A stretch of DNA of 64,000 bases from CAZAYP01 sp964489425 [NCBI: uncultured Verrucomicrobiota bacterium] (GTDB lineage: Bacteria; Verrucomicrobiota; Kiritimatiellia; RZYC01): the NCBI GenBank assembly GCA_964489425.1, contig CAZAYP010000009.1, positions 38,349-102,348 on the forward strand, given 5' to 3'. How positions within the stretch are numbered: the stretch's first letter is position 1; each line of letters starts with the position of its first letter. Below, piece after piece: positions 53,154 to 62,090 of the stretch. The notes under the pieces were generated by a model. It searched no databases. It worked only from the letters and a program-made list of their open reading frames with translations, and had not been told where the DNA came from. The translations under genes were made by a program, and so were the position numbers.

Positions 53154-53981
53154 CTACTCGCCCGCGGCGGTGGGCAATGCCTCGCGGATCACCACCACAA
53201 TCCACGACGTGCCGGGCCAGGCGAGCGTGTCCCACCAGGCTTCCTTGGTAACCGGCGTGGTGGCGCCGGTGGCTAGAAATTCGTACGTGGCGTGGCCCGC
53301 CGGCTCCTGCTGCATCCGCCGGCCCAGCGCCAGCAACGCGGCATACGGCTGGTACAGCTCATCCGTGAACAGGTTGCGGCCGATTTCCCCGGGGTCGGCA
53401 TCGTAAAGAATCCGGCCGCCGGCCTCCATGACCCAGGCTTTTTCCGGCCGCCCGACCATGAGCGGGGCGATCGCCGGGCCGATGATGGCCTCCGGCTTGA
53501 AGGTCGCGCTGGCCGCGCCCAGGAGCACGTCATCGCGCAAGGCCGGCTGCATCAGCGCGCAGGCATCATAGCCCTGCACGGTCCGGAACACCGGGCTCAG
53601 GACCAGGGCCGGATGCGCCAGGAACTCCCGCACGTGCGGCTGGGCGCTGATATCCGCGCCGGCATACTCCGCCAGCGCCGCCGGCGCCAGCACCTCGATC
53701 CGGCCGGCCGCGCTGATGGCGGCCACCGAGGCACACTCCGGGTGGCGCCGGCAGAAATCGTCCAGCAGGCCGCGCGCCGCGCTCGCTGCCATGCCGGCCG
53801 CGGCCAGGGAGTCCGCGGTCTGGTCCACCGCGGATCCTAGATTCTGGACCGCGCTGGCCACCTGCCGCGCGAGTTGCGGCGCCAGCAGCGCCGCCTCGTC
53901 GATCGAGACGGCCGCGCACCGGCCGGCGGCCGTAAAAACAACCACAGCGATCGTCGCAAGCGTCATGACGGGCAACTTCAT
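53154..53981 (-). CDS. Exported Cache/PDC-like sensor domain protein
   Basis: 275 residues; GGAGA precedes ATG 53981. Signal peptide (MKLPVMTLATIAVVVFTAAG). The mature part has the long first helix and the phrases CASVAAISAAGRIEVLAP, ADISAQPHVREFL, SPVFRTVQGYDACALMQPAL and AWVMEAGGRILYDADPGEIGRN, which follow the double-Cache order (I..D..G, ...D....Y......R). It has no kinase domain, so it is a stand-alone periplasmic binding or sensor protein. It lies 31 nt after mutS and 174 nt before the hybrid kinase on the same strand; the 174-nt gap holds a GC-rich hairpin-prone stretch (53103-53153). Ligand unknown. Confidence 0.75.
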   Translation of the reverse strand: MKLPVMTLATIAVVVFTAAGRCAAVSIDEAALLAPQLARQVASAVQNLGSAVDQTADSLAAAGMAASAARGLLDDFCRRHPECASVAAISAAGRIEVLAPAALAEYAGADISAQPHVREFLAHPALVLSPVFRTVQGYDACALMQPALRDDVLLGAASATFKPEAIIGPAIAPLMVGRPEKAWVMEAGGRILYDADPGEIGRNLFTDELYQPYAALLALGRRMQQEPAGHATYEFLATGATTPVTKEAWWDTLAWPGTSWIVVVIREALPTAAGE

Positions 53982-54012
53982 GGTAATTCTCCGGGGGGGA
54001 CAGGGTTCACGC

Positions 54013-56523
54013 TCAGTATCCGTTCAAGTCAAAGAGGGTCAGCTGGCGCGGATCGCCCTTGCGCTTGCGCTGGCGCTGGCGCGCGAGCTGGGGTTGGCCG
54101 CCCTCGCCAAACTCGCCCTCCTCCAGGTTGGTCAGGATTTCGCGCGCGCGGTCGATGACTTCCTGGGGCAGGCCGGCCAGGCGCGCCACCTGGATGCCGT
54201 AGCTCTTGTCCGCGGCCCCGGGCACGATTTTGCGCAGGAACACGATCCGGTCGTTCTTCTCGCGCACCAGCACGTTGTAATTGATGACCCCCGGCATGGT
54301 CAGGGCCAGGTCAGTCAGCTCGTGGTAATGGGTGGCGAACAGGGTCTTGGCCTTGACCGCGGCCTGGTTGTGCAGGTACTCGGCCACGGCCCAGGCGATG
54401 CTGATGCCGTCGAACGTGCTGGTGCCGCGGCCGATCTCGTCGAGCACGATCAAGCTGCGCGGCGTGGCGTTGTGCAGGATGTTGGCGGTCTCCTGCATCT
54501 CCACCATGAAGGTGCTGCGGCCACGCGCCAGGTCGTCGCTGGCGCCCACCCGGGTGAACACCCGGTCCACGATGCCGATCTCGGCCTCGGCCGCCGGCAC
54601 GAAGGAGCCCATCTGGGCCATGATCACGATCAGCGCCACCTGCCGGATATAGGTGGATTTGCCCGCCATGTTGGGGCCGGTGATGATCGCCAGTTGCTGG
54701 CCGGCATTGTCCAGCAACGTGTCGTTGGGCACAAAACGGTCGGCCTGCGGCAGGGCCTCGATGACCGGGTGGCGGCCGTCGCGGATGCGCAGCGCGGTGC
54801 CGGCGCTCATCCGGGGCCGGACATACTGCGCGGCGCGCGCGCGCTCCGCCAGCGCGGCCAGCACGTCGAGGCGCGCAATGGCGCGCGCCGTCTCCTGGAT
54901 TGCCGCAGTAAGGGCGGTGGCCGCGGCGCGGATTTCGAGGAACAGGTCGTATTCCAGCGCCGCAGCCCGCTCCTGGGCGCCCACGATCTTGTTCTCGTAC
55001 TCCTTGAGCTCGGGCGTGATGAAGCGCTCGGCATTGGCCATGGTCTGCTTGCGGATGTAGTCCGGCGGCACGCCGGCCAGGTTGCTGCGGGTGACCTCGA
55101 TGTAGTAGCCAAACACCCGGTTGTGGCGGATCTTGAGCGATTTGATCCCAGTCCGCGCCTGTTCGCGCGCCTGCAGCTCCGCCAGCCATTCCCGGCCCGC
55201 GGTGGCCGCGGACCGCAGCTCGTCCAGCTCCGCGTGGTAGCCGGGGCGGATCAGCCCGCCCTCCTTGACCGGCAGCGGCGGTTCGTCCACGATGGCCCGG
55301 GCGATCAGGGCCACCAGCTCCGGCTGCGGGGTGATCCCGCTGGCCAGTTCCGCGACCGCCGGGCCGGCCAGGCGCTCTTTGAGCTCCGGCAGCACCGCCA
55401 GCGAGAGCCCCAGCGCGGCCAGGTCGCGGGCATTGGCGCCGGCGCCGCCCAGGCGCGCCATGAGCCGTTCCAGGTCCTTGATGCCCGCCAGCCGCTCGCG
55501 CAGGTCGCGCAGCAGGTCGGGCGCGGCCACCAGGGCCGCCACCACGTCATGGCGGACGCGGATGGCGTCCAGGTCGGCCAACGGACGCAGCAACCAGTCG
55601 CGCAGCAGCCGCCCGCCCATGGCCGTGCGCGTCGTATCCAGGGTGTCCAGCAGGTTGGCGCTGCCCGGCCGCGCGGCCACCAGGTCAAGGTTGGCGCACG
55701 AAGCCTCGTCCAGCACCAGGTAATCGGCAGCCCGCATGACGCGCAGCGCCCGCACATGCCCGGCGGGCCGGCGCAGTTCCTGGGTCACGTAATGCAAGGC
55801 CGCGCCCGCCGCGCCCAGGCCGGCCGCAGCGTCCTGGCAGCCGAACCCGGCCAGTGAATGCACCGCAAAATGCCGCGCCAGCAGGTCGGCCGCGAAATCG
55901 CGCTCGAACGTCCAGTCTTCGCACGGCGTCACCACGATGCGCGGCGCCCGGCCCAGGATCTCCCGCAGCAGGGGCAGGTCCGGGTGGCCGTCCGGCACCA
56001 GGCACTCGGCCGGCTCGTAGCGCAGCAGCAGGTCGCGCACCCCATCGGCCGCAGCGGTTTCCTCCAGGCGGAAATCGCCGGTGGACAGCTCCAACAGCGC
56101 CAGCCCGAACTGCTCGTCGCGGCGGTGCAGGGCCGCCAGGTAATTGTTGCGCCGCGCCTCCAGCACCGGCTCATCCACCACGGCGCCGGGGGTCACCACG
56201 CGCGTGATTTCGCGGCGCACAATGCCCTTGGCCTGCGCCGGGTCTTCCATCTGCTCGCACACCGCAACCTTCTTGCCCGCCTTGAGCAGGCGGGCGATAT
56301 ACGTGGCGGCATGGTGGTAAGGCACCCCGCACATGGGCACGTTCTGGCGGCGGGTCAGGGCAATGTCCAGCAGGCCGGACGCCTCCTTGGCGTCGTCAAA
56401 AAACATCTCGTAAAAGTCGCCCAGCCGGAAAAAAAGCAGGGTGTCGGCGCTGACCTCCCGCCGGACCCGCAGGTATTGCTGCATCAGGGGGGTAGCGGTT
56501 TCCGTCATGCCGGAAGTTTCCAT
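54013..56523 (-). CDS. mutS: DNA mismatch repair protein MutS
   Basis: 836 residues (ATG 56508 is an alternative start). The mismatch-recognition motif is LGDFYEMFFDDA (Phe-Tyr-Glu), followed by the connector, core lever and clamp domains. The ATPase has Walker A GPNMAGKSTYIRQ, Walker B LIVLDEIGRGTSTFDG and the FATHYHEL switch. It ends with a helix-turn-helix dimer region (SYGIQVARLAGLPQEVIDRA). Length is normal. It recognises mispairs in DNA together with MutL, which is not in this window. First of a co-oriented run with the Cache-like gene. Confidence 0.97.
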   Translation of the reverse strand: METSGMTETATPLMQQYLRVRREVSADTLLFFRLGDFYEMFFDDAKEASGLLDIALTRRQNVPMCGVPYHHAATYIARLLKAGKKVAVCEQMEDPAQAKGIVRREITRVVTPGAVVDEPVLEARRNNYLAALHRRDEQFGLALLELSTGDFRLEETAAADGVRDLLLRYEPAECLVPDGHPDLPLLREILGRAPRIVVTPCEDWTFERDFAADLLARHFAVHSLAGFGCQDAAAGLGAAGAALHYVTQELRRPAGHVRALRVMRAADYLVLDEASCANLDLVAARPGSANLLDTLDTTRTAMGGRLLRDWLLRPLADLDAIRVRHDVVAALVAAPDLLRDLRERLAGIKDLERLMARLGGAGANARDLAALGLSLAVLPELKERLAGPAVAELASGITPQPELVALIARAIVDEPPLPVKEGGLIRPGYHAELDELRSAATAGREWLAELQAREQARTGIKSLKIRHNRVFGYYIEVTRSNLAGVPPDYIRKQTMANAERFITPELKEYENKIVGAQERAAALEYDLFLEIRAAATALTAAIQETARAIARLDVLAALAERARAAQYVRPRMSAGTALRIRDGRHPVIEALPQADRFVPNDTLLDNAGQQLAIITGPNMAGKSTYIRQVALIVIMAQMGSFVPAAEAEIGIVDRVFTRVGASDDLARGRSTFMVEMQETANILHNATPRSLIVLDEIGRGTSTFDGISIAWAVAEYLHNQAAVKAKTLFATHYHELTDLALTMPGVINYNVLVREKNDRIVFLRKIVPGAADKSYGIQVARLAGLPQEVIDRAREILTNLEEGEFGEGGQPQLARQRQRKRKGDPRQLTLFDLNGY

Positions 56524-56589
56524 GGGCCGGGGCCGCGTGTCAACCCGCCGCGATCCGGCCGGGTCACGGGCCGGGACGCCGGGCCAGGA

Positions 56590-56889
56590 TTAATGGTGCG
56601 ACAAATCCGCGGGGGGCGGAGTGCGCTCGGCATCCTCGATCACCCGCTCGATTTCCTCGTCCGATCCAGTGACCGCCTCGAGGTTGGCCACATCCTCGAA
56701 ATCCGGCTCGCTCTCCGGCTCTTCCTCTTCCTCTGCCTGTTCGGCGCAGTTCTCGCAGACGGCCGCCCGCTGCTGGCACAGGCCGCAGAACTCAACGCCA
56801 CACATGGAGCACTCGCGGATATCCTCATCGCCGTGGACGGGACACCCCTGCAATAAACTGTACAACCCGGTTTCGTCATCCACCGTCAT
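56590..56889 (-). CDS. Small acidic cysteine-rich (zinc-binding?) protein
   Basis: 99 residues from ATG 56889 (an in-frame ATG 56898 is less likely). The N-terminal half holds GCPVHGDEDIRECSMCGVEFCGLCQQRAAVCENCAEQ: Cys/His pairs spaced like a B-box or rubredoxin-like zinc fold. The C-terminal half is very acidic (EEEEEPESEPDFED). It lies 66 nt upstream of mutS on the same strand. Function unknown; zinc binding is inferred from spacing alone. Confidence 0.65.
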   Translation of the reverse strand: MTVDDETGLYSLLQGCPVHGDEDIRECSMCGVEFCGLCQQRAAVCENCAEQAEEEEEPESEPDFEDVANLEAVTGSDEEIERVIEDAERTPPPADLSHH

Positions 56890-57041
56890 AGCGCACATCC
56901 CGCGGTTTGATTACTGCACAACTTATGTTGCCCGGCACAATGGTTATTATACCACCCATCCCGGATTCGTTAAGAGCGAATCCGAAAAAAGAGCGGATTC
57001 TGCCTGACCCAAGCTCATTTTTCCGCCATACATAATGAAAC

Positions 57042-58214
57042 ATGACCGGGAGCACAACATTTATTTGCGGTCTGGACGTGCTGCTGGAACGCCACCGCGC
57101 CTGGCTGCACCACCGGCGCTTGGGGCTGGTCGCCCACGGCGCCAGCCGCGACCAGGCCGGCCGTCCGGCCTGGGACCGCCTGGCCGCCGAACCCGGCGTG
57201 CAACTCGCAGCCTTGTTCGGGCCGGAGCACGGGTACCTCGGACAAGCCGGCGCCGGCGATGACGTGCCCCACCAGGTCCACCCCACCCTCGGCATCCCGG
57301 TGTTCTCCCTGTACGGGCCCACGCGGCGGCCTACGCCGGAAATGCTCACGACCGTCGACGTCTTGTTGTTCGACCTGCAGGATTTGCCCATCCGCTGCTA
57401 CACCTATTCCGCCACGCTCCAGTACCTGCTGGAAGCCGCGGCCGCCAACGGTAAAACCCTGATCGTGGCCGACCGGCCCGCCCCCCTGCCCAACACGCTG
57501 GACGGCCCGCCGCTGGATCCAGCCTGCGCAAGCTTTGTGGGCCTGGCACCCGTGCCGGTCTGCTACGGCCTGACCTCCGGCGAACTGGCGCTGTACCTCC
57601 GCGATGCGATCCATCTGGACGTTGACCTGCGCGTGGCGCGCATGGACGGGTACTCCCGCCAAGACCCTGCGCCGGCAGGCTTCACCTGGACTCCGCCGTC
57701 GCCCGGCATCCGGACCTGGATGACCGCCGAGTTGTATCCGGTCACCGTTTTTCTCGAGGCGTTCGCGCAGGTGGATTATGGCCGCGGTACGGAATTTATT
57801 TTTCAGCAGTGCGGCTGGCCCGGGTTCCCGGCCGAAGCGGCTGGCGCCAAATTGGCGGCGCCGGGCCTGCCCGGCGTGGATTTCCAACCTTGCACGTACA
57901 CCGCGCAAGCCCCGCCGTATGCGGGCCGCCAGGTCCACGGGTTGCGCCTGCTCCGCCGCCCGGGCCCGTACCACCCCATCCGCGCTGCCGTGGCGCTGGT
58001 ACAGTGCCTGCAGGAAGCCTGGGGCCGGGACGCGTTTTGGACCGCGCCTGGCGCGCGGCCCGGGTTCTTCGACCAACTCATGGGCCACTGCGCCGTGCGT
58101 GAAGGCCTGCAAGCCGGGGCCGACCTGGCCGCCATCTGGGGCGCATGGGACAAGCCACTGCGCGACTTTGCCGCCCGCCGCAACCCTCACCTGCAGTACG
58201 GCGCCGCGAAATAA
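57042..58214 (+). CDS. DUF1343/NamZ-like exo-beta-N-acetylmuramidase homologue
   Basis: 390 residues. The family phrases are present in order: GLDVLL, RLGLVAHGAS, LFGPEHGYLG, HPTLGIPVFSLYGPTRRP, LLFDLQDLPIRCYTYSATLQYLLEAAA, DRPAPLPNTLDGP and VPVCYGLTSGELALYL. NamZ of Bacillus, the characterised member, releases MurNAc from the non-reducing end of glycan chains. No signal peptide is visible here, so it would act in the cytoplasm, perhaps in wall recycling. No Shine-Dalgarno stands out. It is followed by the tRNA-Val gene 56 nt later. The host chromosome side probably ends with the tRNA. Confidence 0.9.
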   Translation: MTGSTTFICGLDVLLERHRAWLHHRRLGLVAHGASRDQAGRPAWDRLAAEPGVQLAALFGPEHGYLGQAGAGDDVPHQVHPTLGIPVFSLYGPTRRPTPEMLTTVDVLLFDLQDLPIRCYTYSATLQYLLEAAAANGKTLIVADRPAPLPNTLDGPPLDPACASFVGLAPVPVCYGLTSGELALYLRDAIHLDVDLRVARMDGYSRQDPAPAGFTWTPPSPGIRTWMTAELYPVTVFLEAFAQVDYGRGTEFIFQQCGWPGFPAEAAGAKLAAPGLPGVDFQPCTYTAQAPPYAGRQVHGLRLLRRPGPYHPIRAAVALVQCLQEAWGRDAFWTAPGARPGFFDQLMGHCAVREGLQAGADLAAIWGAWDKPLRDFAARRNPHLQYGAAK

Positions 58215-58270
58215 ACCGCCCCATGACTTGACACGCCACAGCACGCCGCCTATGCTGTCCCACAATTCGC

Positions 58271-58347
58271 GGGCGTTTAGCTCAGTTGGTTAGAGCGCTT
58301 GCCTCACATGCAAGAGGTCACTGGTTCGAGTCCAGTAACGCCCACCA
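58271..58347 (+). tRNA. tRNA-Val (anticodon CAC)
   Basis: 77 nt. Acceptor GGGCGTT pairs with AACGCCC (58337-58343); the discriminator A is followed by an encoded CCA. The D arm is GCTC/GAGC. The anticodon stem CTTGC/GCAAG encloses loop CTCACAT with CAC at 58305-58307. The T arm is CTGG-TTCGAGT-CCAG. It forms the left boundary of the integrated element. Confidence 0.96.
58321..58347 (+). other. Probable attL core (3' end of tRNA-Val)
   Basis: Tyrosine recombinases next to a tRNA usually recombine in its 3' half. The T-arm to CCA segment is the likely crossover region, restored by the element on integration. The matching attR copy would lie beyond the right edge of the window. Not provable here. 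Confidence 0.5.
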
Positions 58348-58413
58348 GAAATCCCCAGTAAAATCAAGGTTTTCTGGACTTTTTGCCCCCGCCGCCCATT
58401 TTCACGGCCCCAG

Positions 58414-58435
58414 ACTTGTGCGGAAACTTGTGCGG
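58414..58435 (+). repeat. Tandem decamer ACTTGTGCGG, possible recombinase arm site
   Basis: ACTTGTGCGG at 58414-58423 and 58426-58435, 12 nt apart, between the tRNA and the integrase gene. Repeated short sequences here often bind the recombinase N-terminal domain. Inferred only. Confidence 0.4.
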
Positions 58436-58510
58436 TTTCTTCTTGTCCGGCACCCGCTTTTGTTCTAGGGTGTTCCTATTGTTCCAGCCGGGCATGGAAG
58501 GAGGTTTGGT

Positions 58511-60097
58511 ATGTCGGTACAGGTGCGTCGAAACAAAGACGGGTCTCTGGCCAGCCAGTTCTGGTACGCCGTTTTTGAGGTCAAGGGACGGCGCCACGTC
58601 GTCTCCACGGGCATCGCCATCGAGGGCGAACCCGGCAGCAAGGCCTTCCTGCTTTCCAAGGGCCGCGCTCAAACGGTGCAGGACCAGATGGTCGAAGAGG
58701 CCCGGAAAAAGTCCGGCGCCGAAAAAATCGTTCAGCGCCTCGTTGAAATCAAGACCGGCGACCAGTACGCATCGCCCCCGCTATCATCGTTGGCCGATGC
58801 CTGGGCCGCCATTCCCCGCAAGCGCAAGCCCGGCGCTTTCTACCTCCAATGCGGGAGGAATGTGCTGGACCGCTTCGTCCACTTCTTGCACGACCGTCAC
58901 CCCGGCGTGAAGGTCCTGGCCGATGTTTCCGCCAACCACGCCCGCGCATTCATGGACACTGAAGAACGCCGTGGAATCACACCCAGGACATGGAACCAAT
59001 CCAAGGGGCTGCTGCGATCGGCCTTCCGTCATCTGGACCCATCTGCTGACGCCTACCGCAACTACTTCGCCAAGGTGCCCGACAAGACGGAGGACTCCGT
59101 CCACCGCCAGCCATTCACGCCCGAGGAAATCGCCGCAATCCTGACTACCGCGGCTAATGACCAGCTCATGCGCCCGCTGATCGTCACCGCCCTTTGCACG
59201 GCCATGCGCCGCGGCGACTGCGCCATGCTCAAGTGGGCGGACGTGGATTTGAAGGGCGGCTTCATCACGGTGAAAACGTCGAAGACCGGCGAGACCGTGG
59301 AAATTCCAATCATGCCGCTGCTGCGCGATGAACTCATGGCCATCAAGCGGGGCAAGAATGAATACGTCTTCCCCGAGGCCGCCAAGCTGTACCAGCAATC
59401 CGCTGACGGCCTGAACTATCGTCTCAAGGAAATCCTCACTGCCGCCGGGTTCGTTGATGCGGGGTCGGACGGGTCCGCTGAACCCCAGGAACCCGCGCTG
59501 CCATCGTTGCCAGCCGATGAACTACGCGCCCGCGGCCTTGCGGCGCTCGATGCCATTCGCATGACGGCCCCCAAGCGCGAACGGGCCAAGGCCATCTTCA
59601 CCGCGTATCTGGATGGCCACACCATTCCCGATATCGCGGCCAGCTTGAAAGTCGGCCAGGGCACGGCATCGGCTCACCTCAATCAGCTGGAGCAGCACCT
59701 GAAGGCCGCCGTCATACGCCGGAAGGGTGCGGCTCCCGCAGCAGCGATCCGTGGCACCCTCTACAGCAACGGCGTCGGCCAGCGCCTGAAACGCGGCAGC
59801 CTGCGTGGCTGGCATAGCTTCCGCACCACGTTCATCACGCTGGCGCTGTCAGCCGGCCTGCCCATGGAACTGGTCCGCCGCATCACTGGGCACACCACGG
59901 TGGACATCGTCCTCAAGCACTACTTCCGCCCAGGCCGCGAAGACTTCCGCCGCGCTCTGCAATCTGCCATGCCCAAGCTTCTGACCAACGGCAGCAAGTC
60001 GCCCAAGGAGGAAGCAATCGCGATCCTCGATGGCATGACGGCGAAGACGTGGAAACAGGACGCCGCTAAAATGCGCCAACTGCTCACCGCGATTTAA
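58511..60097 (+). CDS. Tyrosine recombinase (integrase) with inserted helix-turn-helix region
   Basis: 528 residues, longer than usual; GGAAGGAGG lies upstream of ATG 58511. Arm- and core-binding regions occupy about 1-190. Catalytic residues: Arg233 (TAMRRGDC), a Lys near 255 (VKTSKTG), His435 and Arg438 (WHSFRTT), His461 (TGHTTVD) and nucleophile Tyr471 (KHYFRPG). Between the second and third catalytic motifs lies an extra segment of roughly 95 residues (about 320-415) with KRERAKAIFTAYLDGHTI and PDIAASLKVGQGTASAHLNQL, which reads as a LuxR/sigma-type helix-turn-helix. It integrates the element into tRNA-Val. The insertion may link recombination to another DNA site. Confidence 0.95.
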   Translation: MSVQVRRNKDGSLASQFWYAVFEVKGRRHVVSTGIAIEGEPGSKAFLLSKGRAQTVQDQMVEEARKKSGAEKIVQRLVEIKTGDQYASPPLSSLADAWAAIPRKRKPGAFYLQCGRNVLDRFVHFLHDRHPGVKVLADVSANHARAFMDTEERRGITPRTWNQSKGLLRSAFRHLDPSADAYRNYFAKVPDKTEDSVHRQPFTPEEIAAILTTAANDQLMRPLIVTALCTAMRRGDCAMLKWADVDLKGGFITVKTSKTGETVEIPIMPLLRDELMAIKRGKNEYVFPEAAKLYQQSADGLNYRLKEILTAAGFVDAGSDGSAEPQEPALPSLPADELRARGLAALDAIRMTAPKRERAKAIFTAYLDGHTIPDIAASLKVGQGTASAHLNQLEQHLKAAVIRRKGAAPAAAIRGTLYSNGVGQRLKRGSLRGWHSFRTTFITLALSAGLPMELVRRITGHTTVDIVLKHYFRPGREDFRRALQSAMPKLLTNGSKSPKEEAIAILDGMTAKTWKQDAAKMRQLLTAI

Positions 60098-60454
60098 GTC
60101 GCAGGGTCCGTTGTCTTGGTGGGACACCTCACCGCGCAATCTGTTTTTCATCTACCCGAACCGGCTTTCCTGGCCAGCATCGGCATCACCCCGCCGAGGG
60201 TGGCAATCTTGCCGCCTTCCGGTCGCTCGCCAAAGTCGACGATCAGCATTATTGCCACAAAATGGACTCGTAACAACCTTGTATCTAGTTGGTTGCAACT
60301 ATTTTAACCGACCCGCGAAAAAATCCTTGTCTCGACATAGGCATCTGTTACTGTTACATTACCTCGCAGGGGCGCAGAGGGAGAAAGGATCTTTCGATGG
60401 TCCTTTTTCCAGCGGAAAAAGGCGCCTGCTGCGAGTGGGTAAGGAGACGGTTTT
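60098..60454. other. Gene-free control region of the mobile element
   Basis: 357 nt, lower in GC than the flanks. It contains the perfect palindrome at 60402-60422 and a strong AAGGAG (60441) before the next gene. The small open frames here lack protein-like character. Likely promoter and operator region for the element's early genes. Confidence 0.5.
60402..60422 (+). promoter_or_regulatory. Perfect 9-bp inverted repeat upstream of the element's first gene
   Basis: CCTTTTTCC (60402-60410), AGC, GGAAAAAGG (60414-60422): perfect arms with a 3-nt centre, ending 32 nt before ATG 60455. It could be a repressor operator or an RNA hairpin; there is no U-tract after it. Its TTTTTCC/GGAAAAA shape recalls the 31-nt-phased palindromes elsewhere, but the inner bases differ. 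Confidence 0.6.
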
Positions 60455-61171
60455 ATGGTTAACAAAAGCCCATTCGCATACGGTGCCGCGGTTCAATGGA
60501 ACGGCGATCTTTTTGAATCCCAGCTTCCCCCTCGTCGCACATCCCGTGTTGTCCGCACCCACCCGAAGTCACCCGAAGAGGTCTTGCGCTACAATCAAGA
60601 TGGTTGGCCAGACAAGGACATATTGATCACGGAATATGGCCTGGCGTTGGTCAACCGCGGCATGACCATGGATATTCGCAGCACCGCGCCCGAAGCCGCA
60701 GAGGAGTTGCCATCACGTGTCATAACGCCAGTCCGCGATTTGGGCGTATATCTGGATGCCAAGCTCGATTGGCGTGGCCGTCTCGACCCGGCCTATGTTT
60801 CCGTATCTCTCACCTCCGTGGAAGACCGGCAGAGCATTGGCAAGGAGGAGTTGCGAATCAGGAATGAAAAAATGCCCAAGATTGTTCGCGACTACCAGAA
60901 GATCATCCTGTCGGACAAAACGGAAATCGATTTCACCAGGAAAGCCAAACGGCGCGGTCTCGTCAAATATCTCCATGCACTTCATCGTGCCGGCAAGCTG
61001 GGCGAGTTCAGCTACCAGTCCGTCGTTGAAGACTATAACCGCACCGCCCCCAGCAAAATCAAATCCGACCGCATGGACGATGATTTGTTCAAAGGCCAGC
61101 AGGAAGATTTCGACCGCCTATTCGAGACGATCGACAAGACCAACCAAGTGTTCAGGATGAAACTGGCGTGA
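60455..61171 (+). CDS. Unknown mobile-element protein
   Basis: 238 residues; AAGGAG 8 nt upstream of ATG 60455. Basic and soluble, with no signal or membrane segment. KSPEEVLRYNQDGWPDKDILITEYGLAL and a Lys/Arg-rich helical C-terminal half (FTRKAKRRGLVKYLHALHRAG) suggest nucleic-acid contact. I recognise no family. It is the first gene after the control region of the element, which is typical for regulators or anti-host proteins. Confidence 0.65.
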   Translation: MVNKSPFAYGAAVQWNGDLFESQLPPRRTSRVVRTHPKSPEEVLRYNQDGWPDKDILITEYGLALVNRGMTMDIRSTAPEAAEELPSRVITPVRDLGVYLDAKLDWRGRLDPAYVSVSLTSVEDRQSIGKEELRIRNEKMPKIVRDYQKIILSDKTEIDFTRKAKRRGLVKYLHALHRAGKLGEFSYQSVVEDYNRTAPSKIKSDRMDDDLFKGQQEDFDRLFETIDKTNQVFRMKLA

Positions 61172-61296
61172 ATCCTGCTTTCCAGTAGATTCCACAGTTT
61201 CCCGTAGATTCCCTTCTGGTTTCCATGCGGCCGCCGCATGGCCGCGCAATACTGCCCCCGTGAATATGAACTTTCATTCGCGGGAAAGGCAGTCGC

Positions 61297-61599
61297 ATGA
61301 GTGCGGTTGACATTGAAACGTTGATGCGGGAAATCCTGGCGGCAACTCCCGCGGCCCGCTATGCGGCCGTGGCGGCACTGCGTGGCGCACCGGCCCAGGA
61401 AGCGGCCGCAGTCACCGGCCCCCTGCTCATGGGCACGACTGCCGGCGCGAAGTTTCTGGGCGTCGGCCGCACCACCTTCTGGCGCATGCTCCAGGCGCGC
61501 CTGATTCCACGCCTTGAAATCCTTCCCGGCGTGTACCGTGTGCGGCGCGCCGACCTGATCGCTTACGTCGCCAACGGCGGCAAGGTGAATCCCCAATGA
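61297..61599 (+). CDS. Excisionase-like helix-turn-helix protein
   Basis: 100 residues; AAAGG upstream of ATG 61297. The C-terminal half (GTTAGAKFLGVGRTTFWRMLQARLIPRLEILPGVYRVRRADLIAYV) is a MerR-like winged helix of the excisionase/HTH_17 type (xAAxxLGVSxxTxxRxxxxGxLP...R.v...dl..yi). It likely binds the att region to steer excision or regulates early transcription. It overlaps the resolvase gene by 4 nt (ATGA). Confidence 0.82.
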   Translation: MSAVDIETLMREILAATPAARYAAVAALRGAPAQEAAAVTGPLLMGTTAGAKFLGVGRTTFWRMLQARLIPRLEILPGVYRVRRADLIAYVANGGKVNPQ

Positions 61600-62063
61600 T
61601 TATCGCCATCGATCCCGGCATGAGCGGCGGCATTGCCTGGCAGGATGACGAGGGCATCGTCAACTGCTGCCCCATGCCCGACACGGCCGGCGACATCATC
61701 GGCCAGCTTCACACCCTCAAGGTCATGGGCCGTTCCCCGACCGTGTACCTGGAAAAAACCGGCGGCTACGTTCCCGGCAACAGCGCGCCCGCGGCCTGCA
61801 AGTTCGCCCGCCATTGCGGCTGCATCGAAGGCGCGGTCATGGCCCTCGCCATCCCGCTCATCGAGGTCGCGCCCACGGTCTGGATGAAGGTGCTGGGCGC
61901 CCTGCCGGCCGACAAGGCCGCGCGCAAGACCGCGATCAAATCGCTCATGCAGGCGCGATATCCGCACCTGCGCATCACGCTTTCAACCGCCGACGCCCTC
62001 GGAATCCTCACCTGGGCGCTGGCGCAACAGGTTTCGTCATCGGACGGAAGCAGCAACACATAA
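61596..62063 (+). CDS. RuvC-like Holliday junction resolvase of phage type
   Basis: 155 residues. The RNase H-like acidic residues are visible: Asp6 in IAIDPGMSGG, Glu in TVYLEKTGG and Asp in LSTADALGILTWAL; the second carboxylate position near VAPTVWMK fits RuvC-like crossover resolvases of phages. It should cut four-way DNA junctions during element replication or recombination. Translationally coupled to the excisionase-like gene. Confidence 0.82.
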   Translation: MIIAIDPGMSGGIAWQDDEGIVNCCPMPDTAGDIIGQLHTLKVMGRSPTVYLEKTGGYVPGNSAPAACKFARHCGCIEGAVMALAIPLIEVAPTVWMKVLGALPADKAARKTAIKSLMQARYPHLRITLSTADALGILTWALAQQVSSSDGSSNT

Positions 62064-62090
62064 CCCTCATAAGAAAGGAGTGGTATCGGT

